Below, piece after piece: positions 6,887 to 14,313 of a stretch of 15,135 bases of DNA (the stretch's first letter is position 1; each line of letters starts with the position of its first letter). Position numbers and translations under genes: made by a program. The notes below the pieces were generated by a model, which saw only the letters and a list, made by a program, of their open reading frames with translations, searched no databases and was not told the DNA's origin. The DNA comes from JBJHCA01 sp050485785 (GTDB lineage Bacteria > Bacteroidota > Bacteroidia > Chitinophagales > Saprospiraceae), in the NCBI GenBank assembly GCA_050485785.1, contig JBJHCA010000077.1, positions 1 to 15,135 on the forward strand, read 5' to 3'.

Positions 6887-7328
6887 AGTAACACTCATCG
6901 GAAACCTGGGCAGAGACCCGGAAGTGCGTCGCCTTGAAAGCGGTGCCGTGGTGGCTAATTTCCCGCTGGCTACCAGCGAAAATTACAAAGACAAATCCGG
7001 TGCCTGGCAGTCTGTCACTGAGTGGCACGACATTGCCGTTTGGGGACAGCTTGCAGAAGCAGCCGAAAGACAGCTCAAAAAAGGCATGCTGGTTTATGTT
7101 GACGGAAAAATTCGCACCAGAAACTGGAAAGACGCTGACGGCAACGATCGTTACCGGACTGAAATTATTGCCAATACGTTCAGGAGGCTCGAGCGCCGTG
7201 AACCGGGTGCCGAAGGTCACGAACAGGATCAGCGTTTTCACGGAAGTACCTCATCTCCGGCTGCCGTAAGCGATACCGGCACCACCGACATAAATCAGGA
7301 TATGGATGACGACGATCTGCCGTTCTAA
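6876..7328 (+). CDS. ssb: Single-stranded DNA-binding protein
   Basis: This 150-residue SSB coats single-stranded DNA during replication, recombination and repair. The OB fold occupies about residues 1-106. It begins MINKVTLIGNLGRDPEVR, with WHDIAVWGQLAE and KGMLVYVDGKIRTRNWKDADGNDRYRTEI further on, the expected SSB strand order. A polar, low-complexity linker follows, and the protein ends in the acidic tip DMDDDDLPF, the protein-interaction motif recognised by repair and replication partners. Length and domain layout are normal. Its ATG lies inside the last codons of mutY, so it is in the same transcript. Whether it is the sole chromosomal SSB cannot be told from the window. Confidence 0.97.
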   Translation: MINKVTLIGNLGRDPEVRRLESGAVVANFPLATSENYKDKSGAWQSVTEWHDIAVWGQLAEAAERQLKKGMLVYVDGKIRTRNWKDADGNDRYRTEIIANTFRRLERREPGAEGHEQDQRFHGSTSSPAAVSDTGTTDINQDMDDDDLPF

Positions 7329-7373
7329 AATTGCAACGGCTGGTATCGTATTGTGGGCTAAATACAACTAATA

Positions 7374-8762
7374 TTGGAACCCGACTCAAGTGAACCTCCT
7401 TTATACGCCTTAGGGTATCTTTTTCTGCAACTTGATCCCGGAAGCACAGGATTTCTGCTGATCATTCCGCTTTTACTGCTATTGCTGATATGCTCCGCGC
7501 TGATCAGCGGTTCGGAGGTGGCATTCTTTTCGCTGCGCCAGCAAAACATTGACCAACTCGGTGAAGAAAAACTGCCCAGCAGTATGCGCATTATCAAACT
7601 GCTCAACCGACCGCGTTATTTATTGGCTACCATTCTGATTGCTAATAATTTTATCAATATCGCCATCATTATTCTTTCCACTTTTCTTCTACAGCCTATA
7701 CGATCAATAGTTAGCATTGAACCCACAGAGATCATGGGGCAGTTGATTCCCCTCGGCACACTACTGCTGTTTGTGCTGGAGGTGATCTTGATTACCTTTA
7801 TTCTGGTGCTGTTTGGCGAAGTGGCACCCAAGGTATATGCCAACAACAACCCGGTGGGCCTGGCCCGCATGATGGCCCAACCACTCAATATTTTGTCCGG
7901 GTTGTTCAGGCCATTAAGTGCTATTCTGGTCAACAGCACTCAGGTGATCGAAAAAAAGCTGAGCGAACGCGCTGACCAAAGCACCTTTGTAAGTCTGCAG
8001 GAAATTGATCAGGCTATTGACATGACAGTTGGTGACCGCCCTTACAATGCCCGCGAAGTGAACATCCTGAAAAGCATAGTCAAGTTTGGCCATATCTCTG
8101 TAAAACAGATCATGCGTAGCCGGGTAGACGTGGTGGCTGTCGACTTTAAAACTCCCGTCAGGGAAGTGCTTGACGTCATCAAGGAATCAGGTTACAGCCG
8201 TATTCCAGTGTACGACGAAACATTCGACAGTGTTACCGGCATCCTGTATGTGAAAGATTTGGTTCCGTACATCGATAAGCTCAACGAGGATTTCGAATGG
8301 CAAACCCTGATACGCGAAGCCTTTTTTGTTCCCGACACCAAAAAAATTGACGACCTGCTTCGCGAGTTTCAAAGCAAACGCATTCATCTGGCCATTGTGG
8401 TAGATGAGTATGGCGGCACACTGGGCATTGTAAGCCTTGAGGACATTATGGAAGAAATTATCGGTGAGATCAGGGACGAATTTGACGACCTCGACGAGAT
8501 AGAATTCCGCCAGATCGACAACAATACTTTTATTTTTGAGGGCAAAACCATGCTTAACGACGTTTGCCGCATCATGAACGTGGAAACCAATACATTTGAC
8601 GATATCAAAGGCGAAAGCGAAAGCCTTGCAGGTATGTTGCTCGAATATGTCGGTCGGTTTCCCAAAGAAAACGAAGAAATAAAATGGCAGGGATTTGTGT
8701 TTAAAGTAGTTTCACTGAGTAACCGGCGTATCGAAAAAATCAGAATCACCAAACCTTTGTAA
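7374..8762 (+). CDS. gldE: Gliding motility-associated membrane protein GldE
   Basis: GldE is a CorC/HlyC-type (CNNM-like) membrane protein associated with GldD and gliding/type IX secretion in Bacteroidota. The 462 residues contain an N-terminal membrane domain (DUF21; helices near 27-48, 84-106 and 125-152, with SGSEVAFFSL and FGEVAPKVYA). A CBS pair follows (about 244-300, IMRSRVDVVAVD, and 310-365, VDEYGGTLGIVSLEDIMEEIIGE), then a CorC_HlyC domain (about 378-460). The start is TTG at 7374: a stop codon lies five codons upstream, no ATG occurs before residue 71, and MEPDSSEPP resembles the N-terminus of other GldE proteins. It follows ssb after 45 bp, and its stop overlaps the gldD start (TAATG). 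The name rests on the neighbouring gldD as well as on domains, since related CorC/TlyC proteins share the architecture. Confidence 0.93.
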   Translation: MEPDSSEPPLYALGYLFLQLDPGSTGFLLIIPLLLLLLICSALISGSEVAFFSLRQQNIDQLGEEKLPSSMRIIKLLNRPRYLLATILIANNFINIAIIILSTFLLQPIRSIVSIEPTEIMGQLIPLGTLLLFVLEVILITFILVLFGEVAPKVYANNNPVGLARMMAQPLNILSGLFRPLSAILVNSTQVIEKKLSERADQSTFVSLQEIDQAIDMTVGDRPYNAREVNILKSIVKFGHISVKQIMRSRVDVVAVDFKTPVREVLDVIKESGYSRIPVYDETFDSVTGILYVKDLVPYIDKLNEDFEWQTLIREAFFVPDTKKIDDLLREFQSKRIHLAIVVDEYGGTLGIVSLEDIMEEIIGEIRDEFDDLDEIEFRQIDNNTFIFEGKTMLNDVCRIMNVETNTFDDIKGESESLAGMLLEYVGRFPKENEEIKWQGFVFKVVSLSNRRIEKIRITKPL

Positions 8763-9355
8763 TGAGACCGGCTTATCTGGCATTATTGTTCCTGCTTTCT
8801 TTTTTGATGACTTTTTGTTCCGGCGAACCACCCGTACCCAAGCCCAGGGCCTATCCTAAGGTTGACTTTCCCGATCGGATACCTGCAACCTTCAGCGCAG
8901 AAGTTTGCCCTTTTAGCTTTAGCATGTACAATTATGCCACAATGCAGCAAACCACGCGGTTTTTTGACGGAGAACCCGAACATCCGTGCTGGTTTGACCT
9001 CAATATGGAAATCTTCAATGCAGCACTCCATTTCAGTTACAAGTCGCTGCGCGAACATCATATTGATCAGCTGCTGCAAGATGACCACAAGCTGGTACAT
9101 ACCCACACGGTTAAAGCTCACTTTATAACCGATTATCCGGTGGTCAACAGCAGTGGCACTGCCGAAGGCTTTGTATACCGCATCGACGGACCGGTAGCTT
9201 CCCCTCTCCAGTTTTATATTACCGACAGTGAAAATCACTTTCTCAGAGCCAGTTTATATTTTAACGTTGCTCCTCAGCCCGACTCGCTCCAACCCGTAGT
9301 TGATTTTATTACTGAAGACGTATTTACACTCATAGAATCTATTGAATGGCAATAG
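8762..9355 (+). CDS. gldD: Gliding motility lipoprotein GldD
   Basis: GldD is a lipoprotein required for gliding in Flavobacterium johnsoniae and associated with the GldE membrane protein. The 197-residue product has a lipoprotein signal (MRPAYLALLFLLSFLMTFCSG) with lipidated Cys19. Next come the characteristic PKPRAYPKVDFP segment (about 26-37) and the CPFSFSMYNYA block (about 49-59). No membrane helix follows the signal, consistent with a lipid-anchored periplasmic domain. Residues CWFDLNMEIFNAALHFSYKSL in the middle and the TEDVFTLIESIEW C-terminus also fit the family. The start codon overlaps the gldE stop by one base (TAATG), so translation is probably coupled. pdxH starts 9 bp after its stop. 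Lnt, at the start of this window, would be the enzyme completing acylation of lipoproteins such as this one. Confidence 0.95.
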   Translation: MRPAYLALLFLLSFLMTFCSGEPPVPKPRAYPKVDFPDRIPATFSAEVCPFSFSMYNYATMQQTTRFFDGEPEHPCWFDLNMEIFNAALHFSYKSLREHHIDQLLQDDHKLVHTHTVKAHFITDYPVVNSSGTAEGFVYRIDGPVASPLQFYITDSENHFLRASLYFNVAPQPDSLQPVVDFITEDVFTLIESIEWQ

Positions 9356-9364
9356 CCCCGCATT

Positions 9365-10030
9365 ATGGAAAAAAACAACAAACTCGACCTCCAAAGCCTG
9401 CGCGAAGAATACATTTCCGGCGACCTCGATAAACAAATTGTTGATCCCAATCCCTTTATCCAATTTGCCCGGTGGTTTCAGCAAGCTATGGATACCCAAC
9501 TTCCCGAACCTAACGCTATGGCCCTGGCCACAGTTAGTGATAAAGGCCGTCCGACCGTTCGAACTGTGCTGCTCAAAGAACTCGACGAAAAGGGGTTTGT
9601 ATTTTACACCAATTATGAAAGCAGTAAAGGCAGGCATATTGCCGGCAATAACCGGGTTGCCCTGTGTTTTCTTTGGCTCGAACTCGCACGACAGGTATGT
9701 ATTGAAGGTACTGCTGAAAAAATTGATGAACTCACTTCAGACGAGTACTTTCAATCGCGGCCTTATATGAGCCGTATTGGAGCAGTGGTTTCACCTCAAA
9801 GCCAAGTTATCAAAAGCAGAGAAGAGCTCGATCAAAGTTTTAATGAAACACTGAATCGCTACCGCGAATCAGATCAAATTCCCCGACCCGGGCATTGGGG
9901 CGGATACCGCGTTATCCCCCATTCTATTGAATTCTGGCAAGGCCGCCACAGCCGTTTGCACGACCGGATTCTCTATCGCCTGGAAGAAAATGACCGCAAT
10001 TCGTGGGAAATCGTCAGGCTGGCACCTTGA
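9365..10030 (+). CDS. pdxH: Pyridoxamine/pyridoxine 5'-phosphate oxidase
   Basis: PdxH is an FMN-dependent cytosolic enzyme that oxidises pyridoxamine or pyridoxine 5'-phosphate to PLP. The 221-residue length is normal. Visible motifs are NAMALATVSDKGRPTVRTVLLK (50-71, FMN-binding strands), YTNYESSKGR (81-90), SRPYMSRIGAVVSPQS (131-146) and the C-terminal signature FWQGRHSRLHDR (190-201). Arg197 and His199 fall on the same numbers as the E. coli PLP-contacting residues. The protein ends in the usual RLAP. In the signature, RHS replaces the more common GGP/GRP before RLHDR, which is a tolerated variation. It is the last gene of the mutY operon; no clear terminator was found after its stop. Confidence 0.96.
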   Translation: MEKNNKLDLQSLREEYISGDLDKQIVDPNPFIQFARWFQQAMDTQLPEPNAMALATVSDKGRPTVRTVLLKELDEKGFVFYTNYESSKGRHIAGNNRVALCFLWLELARQVCIEGTAEKIDELTSDEYFQSRPYMSRIGAVVSPQSQVIKSREELDQSFNETLNRYRESDQIPRPGHWGGYRVIPHSIEFWQGRHSRLHDRILYRLEENDRNSWEIVRLAP

Positions 10031-10080
10031 CAAACCCAATGCTTTGTCCTGAAACCACAACTGGCTGCATTTTTCCGGAC

Positions 10081-10239
10081 TCAATATTCTACCGGTATTA
10101 TTAGCATTTGCCTAAACTGATCAGAGTACATGCCCATTAAATAGATGCCGGCAGGCAAATGCTCAATGTTGATTTTTGGCATGGTCATAAGGCGGCAAAA
10201 ATCCGGTTTACCAATCCGAAAATACATGAACAATACAAT
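10081..10239 (-). pseudogene. Remnant of a type IX secretion C-terminal sorting domain
   Basis: The minus strand carries a 52-codon open stretch ending in TGA (10081-10083). It reads like the end of a T9SS type A sorting domain: MYFRIGKPDF, then NIEHLPAGIYLMGMYS and a short last strand, MLIIPVEY. The pattern [IV]xxLPAG[IV]Y is the hallmark of that domain, and xYxxxGK before it also fits. An in-frame TGA (10240-10242) ends it upstream and no start or passenger domain is visible, so it cannot be a functional gene here. The rest of the gene-free stretch 10031-10343 shows nothing I recognise. The presence of gld genes fits an organism that uses T9SS. The call rests on motif resemblance in a short segment. 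Confidence 0.6.
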
Positions 10240-10343
10240 TCACGGTATACTCCGGTCACGACAAGGGAAAAAGCAATATCACCCAATGGTCATTAAAGCA
10301 ATGGTTTACAACGCAGGTATTCCCCCGGAAATGGTCATACCCT

Positions 10344-11876
10344 TCAATCGCCAATACTGAAGCTGATGCCCTGAGCCAATGGCAGTTCCGCACTGTAGTT
10401 AATGGTGTTGGTTTGCCTGCGCATATATGCCTTCCAGCTGTCAGAACCGCTTTCGCGTCCGCCACCGGTTTCCTTTTCGCCGCCAAAAGCGCCGCCTATT
10501 TCAGCACCGCTGGTGCCTATGTTGACATTGGCTATGCCGCAATCCGATCCTTCATGCGACAAGAACCGCTCTGCTTCGCGCAAATTGGTGGTCATAATGG
10601 CCGAACTCAGACCCTGTGGCACATCGTTATGCATGGCTATGGCTTCATCCAGGGTGTTGTATTTCATGATGTAAAGCAGCGGGGCAAATGTTTCGTACTT
10701 CACCATTTCCATATCGTGATCCACTTCGGCAATGGCCGGCTTTACGTAACATCCCTTATCGTAAATGCCACCGCTGAGGCGGCCTCCTTCCACAATAAAG
10801 CGCCCGCCCTGCTGCTTCACGGTGTCCAGCGCTTTCAGGTACATGGCCACGGCATCTTCATCAATTAACGGCCCTACGTGGTTAGACGGATCCAATGGGT
10901 TACCGATCTTTAGTTGGCTGTAAGCCTTCACTAGTGCATCCTTCACTTTGTCGTAAACCGACCGGTGTATAATGAGGCGGCGCGTGGAAGTGCAGCGCTG
11001 CCCACAGGTACCCACCGCGCCAAAAACAGCTCCGGTTACCGTGAGCTTCAGGTCGGCATGTTCCGAAACAATGATGGCATTGTTGCCGCCCAGCTCCAGT
11101 ATGGTTCGGCCCAGCCTTGATGCCACGGCAGCCGCTACAATTTTACCCATCCGGGTACTGCCCGTAGCCGAAATAAGCGGCACACGGCTGTCTTTTGTCA
11201 TCCACTCTCCGGCCTGGTAGTCGCCGTTAATCAGGCACAGCACGCCTTCCGGCACATCGTTGGCCCTTAACACCCTAGCAGCTATGTTTTGGCAGGCTAC
11301 GGCACACAGCGGGGTTTTCTCCGAAGGTTTCCAAACACATACATCTCCGCAAACCAGCGCAATCATGGCATTCCAGCTCCATACGGCAACCGGAAAGTTG
11401 AATGCAGAAATAATGCCGGTTATTCCCAGGGGGTGCCACTGTTCATACATCCGGTGAAGGGACCGCTCAGAATGCATGGTAAGGCCGTACAATTGCCTGG
11501 ATAGCCCCACGGCAAAATCGCAGATGTCTATCATTTCCTGTACCTCGCCCAGGCCCTCCTGCAGGCTTTTGCCCATTTCATAGCTCACCAGCCGCCCCAG
11601 GTTATCTTTATGGGCACGCAGTGCATCCCCGTACTGGCGCACAATCTCGCCCCTGCGTGGTGCCGGAATCATACGCCAAACCTTGAATGCAGCTTCAGCC
11701 GTGGCTATTACCTGTTCATATTCAGCCCGGGTGGTGGCCTGTACACTCCCCAAAAATTTGCCGTCAACCGGTGAATGCGATGAGATCACCGCGACATCTT
11801 CATCAGCCAGCCACTCAAGCCCGGTGGATGTACCCGCCATATCTTCCCTGATCCCGAGATTCTTCAAAAAATCCAT
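10344..11876 (-). CDS. amaB: ALDH7-family dehydrogenase (alpha-aminoadipate semialdehyde / piperidine-6-carboxylate dehydrogenase)
   Basis: This 510-residue NAD-dependent aldehyde dehydrogenase very closely follows the ALDH7/antiquitin pattern. Family members oxidise alpha-aminoadipate semialdehyde (in equilibrium with piperidine-6-carboxylate) to alpha-aminoadipate in lysine and pipecolate breakdown. Landmarks are Asn160 in AFNFPVAVWSWN, Lys183 in VWKPSEKT, the general base Glu261 in LELGGNNAI and the nucleophile Cys295 in GTCGQRCTSTRR. Arg294 precedes it, as does the substrate-binding Arg of ALDH7A1. The C-terminal blocks GSDCGIANVNIGTSGAEIGG and GGGRESGSDSWKAYMRR are strongly ALDH7-like. 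No other lysine-catabolism gene is in the window, so the substrate is assigned by family only. The start at 11876 lies 19 bp after a TACCTTTG box. It diverges from the barrel-like gene at 11998. Confidence 0.92.
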   Translation of the reverse strand: MDFLKNLGIREDMAGTSTGLEWLADEDVAVISSHSPVDGKFLGSVQATTRAEYEQVIATAEAAFKVWRMIPAPRRGEIVRQYGDALRAHKDNLGRLVSYEMGKSLQEGLGEVQEMIDICDFAVGLSRQLYGLTMHSERSLHRMYEQWHPLGITGIISAFNFPVAVWSWNAMIALVCGDVCVWKPSEKTPLCAVACQNIAARVLRANDVPEGVLCLINGDYQAGEWMTKDSRVPLISATGSTRMGKIVAAAVASRLGRTILELGGNNAIIVSEHADLKLTVTGAVFGAVGTCGQRCTSTRRLIIHRSVYDKVKDALVKAYSQLKIGNPLDPSNHVGPLIDEDAVAMYLKALDTVKQQGGRFIVEGGRLSGGIYDKGCYVKPAIAEVDHDMEMVKYETFAPLLYIMKYNTLDEAIAMHNDVPQGLSSAIMTTNLREAERFLSHEGSDCGIANVNIGTSGAEIGGAFGGEKETGGGRESGSDSWKAYMRRQTNTINYSAELPLAQGISFSIGD

Positions 11877-11895
11877 ACATGCTGTGTTTAGGCCG

Positions 11896-11903
11896 CAAAG
11901 GTA
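11896..11903 (-). promoter_or_regulatory. TAnnTTTG box upstream of the ALDH7 gene
   Basis: On the minus strand TACCTTTG, followed by CGGCC, matches the Bacteroidota -7 element and ends 19 bp before the start codon at 11876. The -33 position has TGA where TTG is expected, so the upstream half is weak. Confidence 0.55.
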
Positions 11904-11972
11904 ACAAACTATGCTTACAGATCAGGCTGATGATTGTGCCTGAGTTTATCGGATTTTCTTCACAATACAGGC

Positions 11973-11980
11973 TATATTTG
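11973..11980 (+). promoter_or_regulatory. TAnnTTTG box upstream of the barrel-like protein gene
   Basis: TATATTTG matches the Bacteroidota -7 element and ends 17 bp before the ATG at 11998. No good TTG was found at the -33 position. With the box at 11896-11903 on the other strand, the 121-bp divergent gap holds one candidate promoter for each gene. Confidence 0.5.
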
Positions 11981-11997
11981 GGACGATAATTCCGGTT

Positions 11998-12639
11998 ATG
12001 ATACATAACTTTTTGTTTGTTCGTTGTGCCCTGATTGCATTGCTGGTTTTGCCGGCCGGGGCATGGCTGCATGCTACTGACGTTCCCGAACGCCCCGACC
12101 CGCGCCGCAATGTGCTGAAGTTTCCCGTATTACCGGCATTGTTTGGCACCTATGGTTTACAGTATGAGCGCATGGTGGGCGAAAGTGCTTCGCTAACGCT
12201 GGGCGGTGACTATACCTACATAGAACGCGGATACAGCCTTCGTGGGCTATCCTTCCATGCCGATATCAAAGGATACCTGAACTATTGGCGGCATGTACCG
12301 GAGGGTTTTTATCTCTCCGCTTTCACCAATGTCAGAGGCTACGACTTCAGTTATTATGAAGATACGGATCAGAAGGAAAAAATACTGGAGCGAACGGGCA
12401 ATTTAGGCCTGGGACTGGGAACGGGCAATCAGTGGCTGCTTTTCAACAACCGCCTGGCTTTGGATCTTTCGCTGGGATTCGGGTATTTTTTCAGGCGGCA
12501 AACCGTTTCCCGGATCCGTGATCAACTGGATATACAGTCCGATGAAAACGGAAGTGTAATCACCGTGATCGAGTCATCGAGTATTATTCCTGATGGATTC
12601 AGGTTTCAACTGGGTCTTGCCGCCGGGTGGGCGTTTTGA
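11998..12639 (+). CDS. Putative outer-membrane beta-barrel protein (DUF3575-like)
   Basis: This 213-residue protein has a signal peptide (residues 1 to about 26, ending PAGAWLHA) and no later membrane helix. The mature part alternates aromatic and small residues as barrel strands do: FGTYGLQYERMVGESASLTLGGDYTY, GFYLSAFTNVRGYDFSYY, LGLGLGTGNQWLL, LALDLSLGFGYFF and FQLGLAAGWAF. It ends in Phe, the usual C-terminal residue of outer-membrane barrels. The RNVLKFPVLPALFGTYGLQYER segment resembles the start of DUF3575 proteins in Bacteroidota. Its length suggests about eight strands. Function is unknown; such small barrels are often structural or adhesive. It stands alone: the ALDH gene diverges upstream, and the sigma-factor operon converges from the right with a hairpin between them. 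Confidence 0.72.
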   Translation: MIHNFLFVRCALIALLVLPAGAWLHATDVPERPDPRRNVLKFPVLPALFGTYGLQYERMVGESASLTLGGDYTYIERGYSLRGLSFHADIKGYLNYWRHVPEGFYLSAFTNVRGYDFSYYEDTDQKEKILERTGNLGLGLGTGNQWLLFNNRLALDLSLGFGYFFRRQTVSRIRDQLDIQSDENGSVITVIESSSIIPDGFRFQLGLAAGWAF

Positions 12640-12643
12640 GCAT

Positions 12644-12673
12644 GAAAAGGGCCTCCCCATCAAGGAGGAGGCC
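12644..12673 (-). terminator. Hairpin between converging genes, likely terminator of the sigma operon
   Basis: GGCCTCC (12650-12656) pairs with GGAGGCC (12667-12673) in a perfect 7-bp stem with a 10-base loop. On the minus strand the stem is followed by CTTTTC (12649-12644), a short T-run, so it suits the end of the DUF4252 operon. The plus side has no T-run, so termination of the barrel gene there would be weaker. Confidence 0.6.
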
Positions 12674-12723
12674 GATACTAATCAAAACTAAAACCTTAAT
12701 TCGCCCATGAAAAATGGAGGTCT

Positions 12724-13254
12724 TTAAAACGAGAGCGACAATCGCTTTTTATTGTCTTTCCCGGTGTAGTTGTTAATAAGCTGATCCACTTTCGATAGCT
12801 GGATAGCGCCGGATAGGTGCACCATCACCAGCTCGTCATCGGTATTCACCAGTATGGTGAGTTCTCTTATTTTACTGCGGCGTTCGCGCACATAGATCCG
12901 CACGTCATCGTTTTCGGTTCTTACCGTAATCAGCGGTTCATGCCTGCGGTTCTGTAGAGTATTCTGCAGTTTTCTGACATGGCGTGAGTCAACTTCCACA
13001 TTGTTCTTATCCACCACCAGCAGCCTAACCTGCCGTACACCGCGGAGAGCGTCGCGCAGGCCTTCATCCGAACTTCGGAGGCCCATTCGCAATACCCATC
13101 CCGGAATGGTGAGCGACATGGCACCGCTTTGTCCGCTGTACTTGGTTGACATTTGTTGCGGTCCAAACCGCTGTGCCTGGGCATCGGAAGTAAACCCGGC
13201 CACGAGCAGCATTATTGCTGCCCACAAAAAGTGATTCAAAAATGTTGTGTTCAT
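12724..13254 (-). CDS. Secreted DUF4252-family protein (second copy)
   Basis: The 176-residue product has a signal peptide (FLWAAIMLLVAGFTSDAQAQ, cleavage near residue 26-28) and a mature domain resembling DUF4252. The block VRIYVRERRSKIRELTILVNTDDELVMVHLSGAIQLSKVDQL corresponds strand by strand to VRE-IIREL-V-M-S-G-IDL in the neighbouring copy. The protein is basic, especially in the middle (RHVRKLQNTLQNRRHEP) and at the end (KDNKKRLSLSF). No lipobox or membrane anchor is seen. DUF4252 proteins are found in Bacteroidota, often in operons with an ECF sigma factor; their biochemical role is unknown. It is the last gene of the four-gene operon, 19 bp after the first DUF4252 gene. The N-terminal half has diverged more than the C-terminal half, suggesting an old duplication. 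Confidence 0.85.
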   Translation of the reverse strand: MNTTFLNHFLWAAIMLLVAGFTSDAQAQRFGPQQMSTKYSGQSGAMSLTIPGWVLRMGLRSSDEGLRDALRGVRQVRLLVVDKNNVEVDSRHVRKLQNTLQNRRHEPLITVRTENDDVRIYVRERRSKIRELTILVNTDDELVMVHLSGAIQLSKVDQLINNYTGKDNKKRLSLSF

Positions 13255-13273
13255 GGTTGTGACTTTAATTGGT

Positions 13274-13783
13274 TTACTTTTTTATGTCGCCGAGCTTATC
13301 GAGCCCCTCAATGTTGAGTGAGCCGCCCAATCTGCTCAATTGGTTCAGATCGATATTGCCGGTGATGCTCATCATCATGATCTCCTTGCGCTCGGCTACC
13401 ACCATAAAGAGTTCTCTGATGATGTCGCCTTCCTCGCGTACCATAATTCTAATTCTTTCATCTCCGGTTTGCACCGTAAGCAGATCGACGTAGTTTCTGG
13501 TACTTATCAGCCGCATGGCCTGATTGAACATCTCGTGCCCGTCGGTAATCTTGTCAGAAGTGATCATTCTGAAACTGGAGATACTCCTGATAAGTTCCAT
13601 CCCGGCTTTTTGATCTTCCGGTTCAAATTTGGCAATCATCTGGAACATCCGGGGAGAAATTTCGATGAACGTAAAGCGTTCATCTTCCAAATACTGTTTA
13701 AAGTAACTGGCAAGCGCATCTTTTTGCGCAAAAGTTGCCGAAGTGATCATTACACTGAGCAACACAACTATTAAAGACTTCAT
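13274..13783 (-). CDS. Secreted DUF4252-family protein (first copy)
   Basis: This 169-residue protein begins with a signal peptide (MKSLIVVLLSVMITSATFAQ, cleavage after residue 20). A soluble domain follows, matching the DUF4252 pattern: FTFIEISPRMFQMIAKF (about 38-54), a central helical part (MELIRSISSFRMI) and the C-terminal sheet VREEGDIIRELFMVVAERKEIMMMSITGNIDLNQLSRL. The tail SLNIEGLDKLGDIKK is typical for the family. It overlaps the preceding anti-sigma-like gene by 4 bp (ATGA) and is followed by the second DUF4252 gene after 19 bp, so the proteins are co-expressed. Location is periplasmic or outer face by signal peptide. Function is unknown. Confidence 0.9.
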   Translation of the reverse strand: MKSLIVVLLSVMITSATFAQKDALASYFKQYLEDERFTFIEISPRMFQMIAKFEPEDQKAGMELIRSISSFRMITSDKITDGHEMFNQAMRLISTRNYVDLLTVQTGDERIRIMVREEGDIIRELFMVVAERKEIMMMSITGNIDLNQLSRLGGSLNIEGLDKLGDIKK

Positions 13784-14313
13784 TGTTCGTGCTGTTTTTT
13801 AGAATGAGTAAATGGGTTTGCTTCGTCCAGCTGGACAAGACCGGTTACCATGGCCCGGCGGCCCTTATCGAGATTGGATGACACCAGCGCCAGTGCTTCC
13901 AAAAGGGTTTCTATGGCTTCTTCTTCGTTGTCTATTACTATCATGTTGGCATATACAGGCTCTTCTGCCAGCTGCTGCTGCTGCTGCTGCTGTACGGTAA
14001 ACCATATATAGGCCATTCCCAATATGAGGGCAAAGCCGGCGGCAATACTCCAGTTCCGGCTCTGAAACATATTGCGGACACGACCGGTACCGCGGTTTTG
14101 CCCGGTAATTGTTGCGGCATCGGTTTCAGTGCCGGCTGATTGCCGGCCGGCGAACCAGGCTGCATAAGTAAACCATTGGGCAGCTGCCTGATATTTTGGG
14201 GGTATTTCTCCCCGGTATTCACTGAAAAATTGGCGAAGCCGGGCTTCATTCCTGAGCGAAGTTTCGCCTTCCAGGTATTTTGCATAGAGTGCATCAATTT
14301 CTTTCCAGTCCAT
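13780..14313 (-). CDS. Single-pass membrane protein, candidate anti-sigma factor
   Basis: The 177-residue product has a cytosolic N-terminal part (1-87), one hydrophobic helix (about 88-107, WSIAAGFALILGMAYIWFTV) and an exported C-terminal part. The N-terminal pattern IDALYAKYLEGETSLRNEARLRQFF resembles the short proteins encoded directly behind ECF sigma genes in Bacteroidota. No zinc-binding ZAS motif (HxxxCxxC) is present, so anti-sigma activity is inferred only from position and topology. A run of seven Gln (108-114), encoded by pure CAG codons, sits just outside the helix. The helix is followed by an acidic stretch (DNEEEAIETLLEALALV) that could form a helix. It overlaps the sigma gene by 20 bp and the next gene by 4 bp, strong signs of coupled translation. 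Confidence 0.8.
   Translation of the reverse strand: MDWKEIDALYAKYLEGETSLRNEARLRQFFSEYRGEIPPKYQAAAQWFTYAAWFAGRQSAGTETDAATITGQNRGTGRVRNMFQSRNWSIAAGFALILGMAYIWFTVQQQQQQQLAEEPVYANMIVIDNEEEAIETLLEALALVSSNLDKGRRAMVTGLVQLDEANPFTHSKKQHEQ
13972..13992. repeat. CTG/CAG trinucleotide repeat, seven units
   Basis: Seven uninterrupted CTG units on the plus strand encode Gln108-114 of the single-pass membrane protein on the minus strand. Pure triplet repeats of this length are prone to length change, which would stay in frame. Confidence 0.9.

Noticed and set aside
6546..7241. A 231-codon open frame antisense to mutY and ssb
   Set aside because: It lies fully within two well-supported genes on the other strand and has no recognisable motif.
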